From Roseobacter sinensis (GTDB lineage: Bacteria; Pseudomonadota; Alphaproteobacteria; Rhodobacterales; Rhodobacteraceae), in NCBI RefSeq assembly GCF_025755255.1, contig NZ_JALIEB010000003.1, positions 310,001 to 374,000 of the forward strand: DNA of 64,000 bases, in the 5' to 3' direction. The notes under the pieces are model-generated. The model searched no databases and was not told the DNA's origin. It saw only the letters and a program-made list of their open reading frames with translations. Numbering within the stretch: the first letter of the stretch is position 1; each line of letters starts with the position of its first letter. The position numbers were made by a program, and so were the translations under genes. Shown one piece after another: positions 33,943-42,045 of this stretch.

Positions 33943-34833
33943 CTACTCGACGTAGAGACCCACGGCCTGGTTCATTTCCTTCAGAACCTGATCGCTGATA
34001 TTGGCCAGCTGCACACGGGTCGCATGATCGACGTCAGTATCGTCCGAGATCGCCGCGACCAACGCCTTGAATTCCATCCAGGTGCCGTTCGTCAGCTCCA
34101 GCTGGCGTTTCACCGCGTCGCTCGGCGGGGCAATGATGCCGTCCTCCTCCGATCCGCCCATCAGCTTGGCCATGGCACTGTCAAAGTCGCGCATGGTCGT
34201 CTCCACCAGCTCCCGGCTGCCAAGGTCGCCCAGCCCGATGATCGCGAAACAGACCTCTTTCGAGATCTTCTGCGTCAGCATGCGCTGACGCCCCGCGACC
34301 TGAACGGTCTTGAGCAAGCCTGCGGGGATGTTGTCGGTCTGGTGGGCGGTTTGAATGGTCAGCACCGCCGCGTGCATTTCCGCGAGCGTCGCCATGTTCA
34401 TGTTGATCAGCTGCGCCATCGGCACAGAGTGGAAGTCGCCCGCCGCAACCTGCCGCGCGGCCGGGCCAAGCGTCGCCCAGAGCGCCTCGACCCGAGCGAG
34501 GGCCGCCAGCACCTCCGCGTTGGTTTCCGGCAGCAGCCCCAGAGTTTCGTCCCCATAGCGCAGCGCAGCCAGAACATCGTTGAACTGCTGCACGTTGGTC
34601 TCGGTCTTGGCGACGAACCGCTCGGGATCCACGCCGGCCATGACAAGGCAAGCGTTGCGGGCCATCTGCTGCGTCAACATACGCTGGCGTCCGGCCAGGT
34701 TGATGCGGGTGCCCGCGTTGCTCTCGGCCGTGGTCTCGGCCGAGACCGCGGGCGCCTGCCCGAGATACACCGGCGTCGCAACGGCGACCGCCATCAGAAT
34801 GACCGCGCATTTCTCCGTAACTCGCCTAAACAT
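33943..34833 (-). CDS. PilJ-type sensor-domain protein (type IV pili methyl-accepting N-terminal domain)
   Basis: About 297 residues: a signal peptide (1 to about 32), then two PilJ-type repeats with intact signatures. These are INLAGRQRMLTQQMARNAC (44-62) and VQVAGRQRMLTQKISKEVC (177-195). Related domains in PilJ and NarX/NarQ are four-helix periplasmic sensors, and in NarX the equivalent box binds nitrate. No HAMP, kinase or methyl-accepting domain follows, so this looks like a free periplasmic ligand-binding protein. The ATG at 34833 has GAGG 8 bases upstream. It is tandem with its diverged paralogue; two 12-bp direct repeats lie upstream. Confidence 0.86.
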   Translation of the reverse strand: MFRRVTEKCAVILMAVAVATPVYLGQAPAVSAETTAESNAGTRINLAGRQRMLTQQMARNACLVMAGVDPERFVAKTETNVQQFNDVLAALRYGDETLGLLPETNAEVLAALARVEALWATLGPAARQVAAGDFHSVPMAQLINMNMATLAEMHAAVLTIQTAHQTDNIPAGLLKTVQVAGRQRMLTQKISKEVCFAIIGLGDLGSRELVETTMRDFDSAMAKLMGGSEEDGIIAPPSDAVKRQLELTNGTWMEFKALVAAISDDTDVDHATRVQLANISDQVLKEMNQAVGLYVE

Positions 34834-34923
34834 TTCGCACACCTCGTCTAAAATTTGACATTCCGCCGCATTTGGCTGGAAAATCTTAACAACTGGTTAT
34901 GGCATGCCGCCGAAAGTGGTGCG

Positions 34924-34957
34924 TTTTTGGGACAAAATTTGTTCATTTTTGGGACAA
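34924..34957. repeat. Two direct repeats of TTTTTGGGACAA
   Basis: Two perfect 12-bp copies start at 34924 and 34946, exactly 22 bases apart (two DNA turns), in an AT-rich stretch upstream of the PilJ gene pair. The spacing suggests an operator for a protein binding one face of the helix. Confidence 0.6.
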
Positions 34958-35042
34958 CTTCGTCGAGACCGCCGTACAGGCCCCTAAGCGACACGCGCCT
35001 GAACCACCGGTCGCCCGGCTCGTACCGGCACTTGGGCAGCTG

Positions 35043-35127
35043 TGGTGCGGGTGAAGGGACTTGAACCCCCACGCCTTGCGGCGCCAGAACCTAAATCTGG
35101 TGCGTCTACCAATTCCGCCACACCCGC
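35043..35127 (-). tRNA. tRNA-Leu(UAG)
   Basis: On the minus strand the acceptor arms GCGGGTG and CACCCGC pair perfectly, followed by discriminator A and an encoded CCA. The anticodon stem CCAGA/TCTGG holds the loop TTTAGGT with anticodon TAG. The D-arm (GGCGGAATTGGTAGACGC), the extended leucine-type variable arm and the GGGTTCAAGTCCC T-arm are all present. Confidence 0.97.
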
Positions 35128-35272
35128 ACGCAGGCCGGATCGCAACCCGGTTGGCGGGCTGCTTAGCAAACCCTCCGCCGCAGTGCGAGTGCAAAATGAT
35201 CCCGCATTTTAACAAGACGTTATCATAATCGGTGTTCACTCGGGCCAGAGGTCACGTCAAGGAGGCAGACCA

Positions 35273-35788
35273 ATGAAGCCGAGAACGGCCGGGCGCAGCA
35301 GGGCCCGCTCCAGCAGTACCTTCTGTACCGCCGCAGAGCCTGCCGGCCATGCCGGTCTGATCTCGGGCGCGCAGGTTCTGACGCTCAAAGGTGAACGCTG
35401 CGTTGAGGCACTGCGGGTGGGCGATCATGTGCTTACCCGCGGTGGTGCGTTGCCGCTCACCCGAATAGATGTGATCAGCGCGCTGGTGCCTTGCGTCTAT
35501 GTCATCGCCGGATCCCTCGGACACAGCCGGACCGACCGCGATGCCTTGCTGACCGCGGATCAGATGATCTTTTTGCGGGATTGGCGCGCGACAGCAGTCT
35601 TCGGCCAGCCGAGCGCTCTGGTCCCGGCACAGAAACTCGTCGACGGTGAATTCGTCCGTGACCTTGGCCAGCAACTGGTCACGCTCTACCGGCTCTTCTG
35701 TCCGATGCCGCAAATCCTCTTTGCGGACGGCTTGAACCTCGGCACCGCGGACACCGCTCCCGGGCCCGCGGTGCGGCCCGCGGCCTAG
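35273..35788 (+). CDS. Hint-domain protein
   Basis: A 171-residue protein with a Hedgehog/intein (Hint) domain from about residue 27: GLISGAQVLTLKGERCVEALRVGDHVLTRGG. There is then RDALLTADQMIFLRDWRA and LVPAQKLVDG. Short Hint proteins are frequent in Rhodobacteraceae, often as C-terminal domains of large secreted proteins; this one is stand-alone with a short polar N-terminus. The usual autocatalytic Cys at the Hint start is not obvious (SGAQ), so splicing activity is doubtful. AGGAGG is well placed upstream. The stop overlaps the end of convergent nnrD by four bases. Confidence 0.85.
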   Translation: MKPRTAGRSRARSSSTFCTAAEPAGHAGLISGAQVLTLKGERCVEALRVGDHVLTRGGALPLTRIDVISALVPCVYVIAGSLGHSRTDRDALLTADQMIFLRDWRATAVFGQPSALVPAQKLVDGEFVRDLGQQLVTLYRLFCPMPQILFADGLNLGTADTAPGPAVRPAA

Positions 35789-37299
35789 AGACCCAGATCG
35801 CGAAACACCGCCGGCAGGGTCTCGGGCAGATCCTCGGCGATGAGGCCTGGGCCGAAGCGGCGTGCGCAGCCTGCATGCAGCGCCACAGCCGCCGCCGCCG
35901 CCTCCACAGGCGCGAGACCGCGCGCCAGCAGCCCGGTCACAAACCCCGCCAGTACATCGCCTGAGCCCGCCGTGGCCAGCCAGGCCGTCGCCGCCTCGGG
36001 CGGATTCACCCGGCAGCTGCCATCGGCCCCAGCCACCACCGTGTCCGGTCCCTTGAACACCACACAGCAGCCCGCCCGGTCCGCCGCCTGCATCGCCGCA
36101 TCAATCTTCGAGAAGGCCGGCCCGCGGTCGGGCTTAGCCTCCAGCCGCGCGGCAACGTCCGGAAAGAGCCGTGCGAACTCCCCGCCATGCGGCGTCAACA
36201 CGCACCCCCCGTGCAGCGCATCGAAGAGCGCCGGGTCCTGTCCGATCAGCGTGCAGGCGTCGGCATCGAGCACCACGGGCTTGCCCGACGCCAGGACGGC
36301 TGCGATCTTCTCCGCAGCACCCTCATCGAGGCCCAGGCCGGGGCCCAGGCAGACCGCGGTGATCCGGCTGTCTCGCAGAACCGCCGACAGATCGGATGCG
36401 TCCGAAATCCGCCGCAGCATCAGCGCCGTGATCTGTTGGGCGACCTCCATCTGGGCTGCCGGCGGCACGCCCAGCGTCACCAGCCCTGCACCGACCCGCA
36501 ACGCCCCGCGCGCAGCCAACCGGGCCGCCCCCGTGCGCCCCGCTCCGCCGGTCAGCACCAGCGCGTGCCCATGCGAAAACTTGTGCCCCCGACGCTTTGC
36601 CAGCGCCTCCAAGGGCAGGCCGATGAGCTGCGCGGGTGCGACCGCCGCACGATCGTCCAGCCACGGCCCCAACCCGATGTCCACGACCCGGAGCGCGCCG
36701 CAGACCTCACCGGCATCCGCCAAATAATGCCCGCGCTTGGCGGTCTGGAAGCTCACTGTCAGATCGGCCGCCAGCGCCGCCCCAAGAATGCGCCCGCTGT
36801 CCGCACAAAGCCCGCTGGGGATGTCCACCGCAACCCGATGCCCGATCTCAGCCTCCGCTGTCATCAAGCCTGCAAGATCGAGCGTCACCGGTCGGGTCAG
36901 CCCAGTTCCGAAGAGCGCGTCGACCAGCAGATCGACCGCGCCCGTGATACATCCCGGCCCGAGCGGGACGACCGCGTGGCCCGCTGCGCACCAGCGGTCG
37001 TGGTTCGCCTGCGCATCGCGCGGCAGGCTCGTGGGGTCGCCCAGCAGGCAGACCTCGACCAGCCAACCGCGCTCGGCCAGCACTCTGGCGATCACGAAGC
37101 CGTCCCCCCCGTTGTTGCCCGGCCCACAGAGCACCACCGCGCGATGCGGCCCCCACCGAAGCGCCGGCCACTGCGCGAAGAGCGCGTCGCACACGCCCTG
37201 ACCGGCCCGTTCCATCAGCTCCAGACCGGTCACGCGCCCCGACTCCATCGCCACTTTTTCGAGCGAACGCATCTCGGCTGCCGTCAGGATTTCGGCCAT
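35785..37299 (-). CDS. nnrD: Bifunctional NAD(P)H-hydrate epimerase / dehydratase
   Basis: A 504-residue fusion repairing hydrated NAD(P)H. The N-terminal YjeF_N epimerase domain (about 1-205) contains ERAGQGVCDAL, VVLCGPGNNGGDGFVIARVL and VAVDIPSGLCADSG. The C-terminal ribokinase-like dehydratase domain (about 225-500) contains GHALVLTGGAGRTGAARLAA, LTPHGGEFARLFP, VVFKGPDTVVA and the ATP-site motif ATAGSGDVLAGFVTGLL. Both halves look complete. It is divergent from glnB. Confidence 0.95.
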   Translation of the reverse strand: MAEILTAAEMRSLEKVAMESGRVTGLELMERAGQGVCDALFAQWPALRWGPHRAVVLCGPGNNGGDGFVIARVLAERGWLVEVCLLGDPTSLPRDAQANHDRWCAAGHAVVPLGPGCITGAVDLLVDALFGTGLTRPVTLDLAGLMTAEAEIGHRVAVDIPSGLCADSGRILGAALAADLTVSFQTAKRGHYLADAGEVCGALRVVDIGLGPWLDDRAAVAPAQLIGLPLEALAKRRGHKFSHGHALVLTGGAGRTGAARLAARGALRVGAGLVTLGVPPAAQMEVAQQITALMLRRISDASDLSAVLRDSRITAVCLGPGLGLDEGAAEKIAAVLASGKPVVLDADACTLIGQDPALFDALHGGCVLTPHGGEFARLFPDVAARLEAKPDRGPAFSKIDAAMQAADRAGCCVVFKGPDTVVAGADGSCRVNPPEAATAWLATAGSGDVLAGFVTGLLARGLAPVEAAAAAVALHAGCARRFGPGLIAEDLPETLPAVFRDLGL

Positions 37300-37345
37300 T
37301 TTTGCGCCTTCCGATTCATTTGTGATTACTTTTTATGCGTTTTGC

Positions 37346-37379
37346 CTGCAGATTGGGCGCATGTTTGCCAAATCTGCAG
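37346..37379. promoter_or_regulatory. glnB upstream region: inverted repeat around a sigma-54-like element
   Basis: Arms CTGCAGATT (37346-37354) and AATCTGCAG (37371-37379) flank 16 bases. Within them GG (37355-37356) and GC (37367-37368) are exactly 10 apart, as in -24/-12 sigma-54 promoters (TTGG..TTTGCC). It lies about 90 bases before glnB, so either a sigma-54 start or an operator is possible. Confidence 0.45.
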
Positions 37380-37442
37380 CGGACCAAAGGCAGTTTACGC
37401 CAATCCATGGACCGCTCCAGTGCGAAATGATCTGAACCCTGA

Positions 37443-37805
<363 letters not shown>

Positions 37806-37849
37806 CGCGCGCAAGACACATCATTCCAACCAAGAGGGATATAGGAAGA

Positions 37850-39253
37850 ATGAGCAAAGAGCTTCTGAAGATGATGAAGGATGAGGACGTGGCCTACGTC
37901 GACATCCGCTTCACCGACCCGCGTGGCAAGCTGCAGCACGTGACGGTGATGTCCGACCAGGTCGACGAGGATTTCCTTGAGGAAGGCTTCATGTTCGACG
38001 GCTCCTCCATCGCCGGCTGGAAGTCCATCGAAGCCTCCGACATGAAGCTCATGCCCGATGTGGACAGCGCCTATGTCGATCCGTTCTACGCGGAAAAAAC
38101 CGTCTGCCTGCACTGCTCCATCGTCGAGCCGGACACGGGCGAGGCCTATGAACGCGACCCGCGCTCGACAGCCGAGAAGGCCGAGGCGTACCTCAAGTCC
38201 TCGGGGATCGGCGATGTGGCCTACTTCGGGCCGGAAGCCGAATTCTTCCTCTTCGACAACGTCAAGTTTTCCAGTGCGATCAACAAGGTATCCTACGAAG
38301 TTGATGCAATTGACGCATCCTGGAATACCGATACGGACTACGAGATGGGCAACATGGGGCATCGTCCCGGCGTCAAGGGCGGCTACTTCCCGGTCAACCC
38401 CACCGACGAGTCGCAAGATCTGCGCTCCGAAATGCTGTCGACCATGAAGCGCATCGGCATGAAGGTCGACAAGCACCACCACGAGGTCGCCTCGTGCCAG
38501 CACGAGCTGGGCCTGATCTTCGACTCGCTCACCAAACAGGCGGACGAGCTGCAGAAGTACAAATACGTGATCCACAACGTGGCGCACGCCTACGGCAAAT
38601 CGGCCACCTTCATGCCCAAGCCCATCGCGGGCGACAACGGCACCGGGATGCACTGCAACATGTCGATCTGGAAGGACGGCAAGCCGCTCTTCGCGGGCGA
38701 CAAATACGCCGATCTGTCGGATGAGGCACTCTGGTACATCGGCGGCATCCTGAAGCACGCGAAAGCGCTCAATGCCTTCACCAACCCGTCGACCAACTCC
38801 TACAAGCGCTTGATCCCAGGCTTCGAAGCGCCTGTTCTGCGCGCCTACTCCGCGCGCAACCGCTCCGGCTGCGTGCGCATCCCGTGGACCGAAAGCCCGA
38901 AAGCCAAGCGCGTCGAGGCCCGCTTCCCCGACCCCTCGGCGAACCCCTATCTGTGCTTCGCAGCACTTCTGATGGCCGGTCTTGACGGCATCAAGAACAA
39001 GATCGATCCGGGCGAGGCGATGGACAAGAACCTCTATGACCTGCCCGCGGAAGAGCTCGCCGGCATCCCGACCGTCTGTGGCTCGTTGCGCGAGGCGATC
39101 GAAGAGCTGGAGGCCGATATGGACTTCCTGCTGGCCGGTGACGTCTTCACGAAGGACCAGATCGAGGGCTACATCGAGCTCAAGATGGAAGAGATCGAAA
39201 CCTACGAGCACACCCCACACCCGGTGGAATTCGGGATGTATTACAGTTGCTAG
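37850..39253 (+). CDS. glnA: Glutamine synthetase, type I
   Basis: The 467-residue GSI makes glutamine from glutamate, ammonia and ATP. It has the beta-grasp N-domain ([20 protein letters not shown]), [18 protein letters not shown], the [11 protein letters not shown] metal site, [21 protein letters not shown], and the adenylylation loop [10 protein letters not shown] with Tyr396. The latter indicates control by GlnE under the PII cascade. A 13-bp perfect inverted repeat overlaps the stop codon. Confidence 0.98.
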   Translation: MSKELLKMMKDEDVAYVDIRFTDPRGKLQHVTVMSDQVDEDFLEEGFMFDGSSIAGWKSIEASDMKLMPDVDSAYVDPFYAEKTVCLHCSIVEPDTGEAYERDPRSTAEKAEAYLKSSGIGDVAYFGPEAEFFLFDNVKFSSAINKVSYEVDAIDASWNTDTDYEMGNMGHRPGVKGGYFPVNPTDESQDLRSEMLSTMKRIGMKVDKHHHEVASCQHELGLIFDSLTKQADELQKYKYVIHNVAHAYGKSATFMPKPIAGDNGTGMHCNMSIWKDGKPLFAGDKYADLSDEALWYIGGILKHAKALNAFTNPSTNSYKRLIPGFEAPVLRAYSARNRSGCVRIPWTESPKAKRVEARFPDPSANPYLCFAALLMAGLDGIKNKIDPGEAMDKNLYDLPAEELAGIPTVCGSLREAIEELEADMDFLLAGDVFTKDQIEGYIELKMEEIETYEHTPHPVEFGMYYSC

Positions 39254-39274
39254 AGGCCAAGGGCCTCTAGCAAC
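39246..39274. repeat. 13-bp inverted repeat across the glnA stop codon
   Basis: GTTGCTAGAGGCC and GGCCTCTAGCAAC are perfect arms with an AAG loop; the glnA TAG stop lies in the left arm. No U-tract follows. It could stabilise the 3' end or impede ribosome or polymerase movement. Confidence 0.6.
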
Positions 39275-39335
39275 TGAGCCGGATAAGTTGGTTTTCGCAG
39301 AAAACCTGCGGTCCGGCCCCCTTGGAATGTATGGA

Positions 39336-39366
39336 AAGGCGCGGACACCCTCCGCGCCTTCTTTCT
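39336..39366 (+). terminator. Terminator downstream of glnA
   Basis: AAGGCGCGGA and TCCGCGCCTT form a perfect 10-bp stem with a 5-base loop, followed by CTTTCT. The probable main terminator of glnBA. Confidence 0.75.
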
Positions 39367-39455
39367 GTGGATTCGACCTGCACCACTCTGTCTGCAGGGC
39401 GCCCCTGCCCACCACCAGCGCCCGCCCGCCCAGCGGGCGTCGACTGGAAGAGAAT

Positions 39456-39490
39456 GAGCGCCCGGTCCGGCCCAGCCGGACCGGGCGCTC
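39456..39490. repeat. 16-bp perfect inverted repeat in the glnA-DUF900 gap
   Basis: GAGCGCCCGGTCCGGC and GCCGGACCGGGCGCTC flank a CCA loop. The stem is very stable but lacks a U-tract on either strand, unlike a simple terminator. Confidence 0.65.
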
Positions 39491-39500
39491 GCCGCTGAAC

Positions 39501-39540
39501 ACCGGGAAAACCAAACGCGGTTTTGAATTTTCCCGGTTTT
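39501..39540 (+). terminator. Second terminator-like hairpin before the DUF900 gene
   Basis: ACCGGGAAAA and TTTTCCCGGT form a 10-bp stem around an inner short stem, followed by TTT. It is the fourth stem-loop in this 337-base gene-free stretch (39254-39590), which otherwise shows nothing. Confidence 0.5.
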
Positions 39541-39590
39541 GGTGCATCATTCACCATATTTGAATGACGTATTTTTCCGGAGACCTTTTG

Positions 39591-40514
39591 ATGACGCTGT
39601 TTTTCACCCGCCGTACGTACAATGCCGCCAAAAAGAAATTCACCAACAACCCCGCCGCCCTTACCCGCTTCGTCCAGATCACGAATGGCCCCGACAGCCG
39701 CGGCCGCTGGAGCGGGGGTGCAATCAGCCAGTCCGACTGGCTGCGCGAGGTGAAGCATGAGGCCAGCTCAAACGAAATCACCATCTATGTGCACGGGTTC
39801 AACACCGACCAGATCGACATGCTGCGCCGCCTCGACAAGATTAAAAATGGCCTGCGCGCTCAGGGGAATCGCGGGGCCGTGATCGGCTATGACTGGCCCA
39901 GTGACGGCAAGGTCTTCTCCTACGACCAGGACCGCAACCGCGTGAAGGACACCGCACATTTCCTGGTCAGCGACGGGATACTGCCCCTGCTGGCGATGTC
40001 GCCGCGTCCCAAGATCAACCTCATCGCACATTCCATGGGCGCCTATGTGATCCTGCGCGGGTTCTCAAACTTTGATGACGCGGCGGGTCCGGGGGCGAGC
40101 GCCTGGCGTGCCAATGAGGTTGCGTTCCTCTCGGGCGATGTCGCCCGGAACTGGCTCGGCAAGGGCGCCTGGGGCGCGTTGCTGCTCTCCCACCGCGCCC
40201 GGCGCTTCACCAATTACTACAGCGAAGGCGACCGGGTGCTGCCGATCTCGGCCTTCACCGACGGCTTCCGCAAGCGCGTGGGCCGCGACGGGCTGCCCAG
40301 CATCACCGAAAAGACGCACTTCGATGTGAACGCAACCCCGCAATACCTGCGCGACGTCCCCCCCGGCAAGCGCAGCAAGGCACGCTCGCACCGCTGGTGG
40401 TTCGACAGCAGCACGCTCTATGCCGATATTGCGCAGACCTTCGCCGGACAGGCCCCGGGCAGCCTCGCCACCCGGCAGGATCTGGGCGAAGACGATCTTG
40501 CGTTGATCAGCTGA
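39591..40514 (+). CDS. Alpha/beta hydrolase of the DUF900 family
   Basis: A 307-residue DUF900 hydrolase: ITIYVHGFNTDQIDMLRRL carries the oxyanion-side HGF motif, VIGYDWPSDGKVFSYDQDR is a family hallmark, and NLIAHSMGAYVILRGF is the nucleophile elbow (Ser in AHSMG). The substrate is unknown. The ATG at 39591 has GGAG 8 bases upstream and is preferred over 39564. No signal peptide is seen, so the protein is probably cytosolic. It follows four stem-loops after glnA. Confidence 0.88.
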   Translation: MTLFFTRRTYNAAKKKFTNNPAALTRFVQITNGPDSRGRWSGGAISQSDWLREVKHEASSNEITIYVHGFNTDQIDMLRRLDKIKNGLRAQGNRGAVIGYDWPSDGKVFSYDQDRNRVKDTAHFLVSDGILPLLAMSPRPKINLIAHSMGAYVILRGFSNFDDAAGPGASAWRANEVAFLSGDVARNWLGKGAWGALLLSHRARRFTNYYSEGDRVLPISAFTDGFRKRVGRDGLPSITEKTHFDVNATPQYLRDVPPGKRSKARSHRWWFDSSTLYADIAQTFAGQAPGSLATRQDLGEDDLALIS

Positions 40515-40521
40515 CCCGCCG

Positions 40522-40569
40522 CCGGCCCCTTGTCAGAGCCGCAAACCGGCCCCTTGTCAGAGCCGCAAA
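40522..40569. repeat. Perfect 24-bp tandem duplication
   Basis: The unit CCGGCCCCTTGTCAGAGCCG plus CAAA occurs twice head to tail just after the DUF900 stop. It is a simple local duplication with no spacer and no further copies seen here. Confidence 0.85.
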
Positions 40570-40724
40570 GACGGCGTAGACCGCGCGCAGGTCCTTCCGT
40601 GCACCTGCCGTTCGCATCTGGTGAAGCCGCGGATCTTCTGTCTCAACCGTCGATCCCGAGGGGTCGCGCATCGGTGCCGGCAATGCGAACACCCGCCCTC
40701 TTCCGCGACCCGATGGAGACGACA

Positions 40725-41168
40725 ATGGACATCGCTCTTCCCTCCCGCGACGCCCTCAAGGCCCAGGCCCGGCGTCTGCGGACAAAACTGGCCGAGACAG
40801 GCCTCACACTCTCACACAGTGCCGCGCTTGAAGCCATCGCGCATCAATGGGGTGCGCGCGACTGGAACACGCTCTGCGCCCGGGCCGGCAGCGCGCCCGC
40901 GCCCGTCTGGCAGGTGGGTCAGCGGGTCTCGGGCCGGTATCTGGGCCACCCGGTCCGCGGTGAAATCCGTGCCGCCGAACGGCGCGGGCCAACGCACTGG
41001 CGCCTGACGCTACGGCTTGACGAGGCGGTCGATGTGGTTGCATCGCGCCAGTTCTCCAGCCTGCGGCGCCAGATCAGCTGCACGCTCGATGCAACAGGCC
41101 GCAGCCCGCAGAAGACCTCGGACGGCGCTCCTCAGATGGTGCTGCACGATCACTGGACGAAGCCTTAA
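40725..41168 (+). CDS. Glyoxalase superfamily-related protein (Glyoxalase_8-like)
   Basis: A 147-residue protein with the N-terminal helix-rich motif ALKAQARRLRTKLAETG ... LSHSAALEAIAHQWGARDWNTL found in glyoxalase-related (Glyoxalase_8) proteins. It is followed by a small beta domain (WQVGQRVSGRYLGHPVRGEI). The VOC metal-binding residues are not evident, so enzymatic activity is uncertain. The ATG at 40725 has GGAG 6 bases upstream; the open frame extends far upstream without support. Confidence 0.8.
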   Translation: MDIALPSRDALKAQARRLRTKLAETGLTLSHSAALEAIAHQWGARDWNTLCARAGSAPAPVWQVGQRVSGRYLGHPVRGEIRAAERRGPTHWRLTLRLDEAVDVVASRQFSSLRRQISCTLDATGRSPQKTSDGAPQMVLHDHWTKP

Positions 41169-41183
41169 GCTCACCGGGCGCCC

Positions 41184-41918
41184 TTAGCGGCGCCCGGGTC
41201 TCACCACATAGGTGTGGATCGAGAAGACCACCGCCCCGCTCTGCGGCAGACGCAGGATGCATTGCCGCTCCGCCCGCTGATAGGGTGCTGCGGCCTCCTC
41301 TGGCGCGATCCGCCGCGGCGAAAGGGCCGAGCGCGGCTGGAAGAGCTCCGGATCATCATACCAGAGCCGGTTGAACCGCCACAGCGGATGGCCCACCTGC
41401 ACCCCGTCGAAGAGCCGCTGCACCCGCCGGGCGATCCCATCGTCATATTCGGGCACGGTGTCGTGGATGCCGATGAGCGGCCGGCCTACCTTCTCGTGCA
41501 GCCGCCAGCTCGCCGGGAAGCAGAGGCAGGCCGCCACCAGCACATGCTCAGCCCCGCGCTTCTCCAGGATGCAGATGTCCTCTTGCACCAGCCGGCCCAG
41601 CACCACGAGCGGCGCGTCGCTCTCAAGGTCAACCACGTCTCCGTCGGGACAGATGCACCGCCGCCCGTCGACCGCGAATCCGAGCCCGGGCAGCAGGCCG
41701 AGCGCCTCCGCCAGCACCTCCTGGGCGGCTGTCTCCGCCGCTGGGTCCTGCCAGTAGACCTCCGCGCGCCGCTTGGCGATCAGCGCGCGCCGGTGCGCCA
41801 TCTGCGCCGCATAGGCGTCATCCACCCGCAACCAGGGCTCGCGGAGTGGCTGCACCCCGGGCAGCCCCCGCGCCTCCAGCATCTCATCTGGAATCGATGT
41901 CTGCAAAATCTCAACCAT
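41184..41918 (-). CDS. Haem-dependent oxidative N-demethylase family protein (DUF3445)
   Basis: A 244-residue DUF3445/HODM-type protein: QMAHRRALIAKRRAEVYW, LVQEDICILEK, LVAACLCFPASWRLHEKVG, LIGIHDTVPEYDDGIARRVQRLF, FNRLWYDDPELFQP, LRLPQSGAVVFSIHTYVV. Characterised relatives are haem-binding subunits that oxidatively demethylate small methylated amines; substrate and haem binding here are inferred. It is divergent from dddP across about 125 bases, suggesting both serve methylated osmolyte use. Confidence 0.85.
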   Translation of the reverse strand: MVEILQTSIPDEMLEARGLPGVQPLREPWLRVDDAYAAQMAHRRALIAKRRAEVYWQDPAAETAAQEVLAEALGLLPGLGFAVDGRRCICPDGDVVDLESDAPLVVLGRLVQEDICILEKRGAEHVLVAACLCFPASWRLHEKVGRPLIGIHDTVPEYDDGIARRVQRLFDGVQVGHPLWRFNRLWYDDPELFQPRSALSPRRIAPEEAAAPYQRAERQCILRLPQSGAVVFSIHTYVVRPGRR

Positions 41919-42045
41919 GACAAAGCCTAAGCCCCAATCCCCATGCCGCCTTCAAAAAACGACGCTGCGCGATGTCGCAGACAAGCATCCCTCGGCCACG
42001 AATCGGGCGCAAGTTGACCATACGGCACAGACAGGACCACCGGCG

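Noticed and set aside
35273-35788. Hint domain as an intein interrupting a host protein
   Set aside because: No flanking extein sequences and no clear autocatalytic cysteine; it is a stand-alone gene.
40522-40569. Possible CRISPR array
   Set aside because: Only two abutting copies with no spacer and no cas genes in the window.
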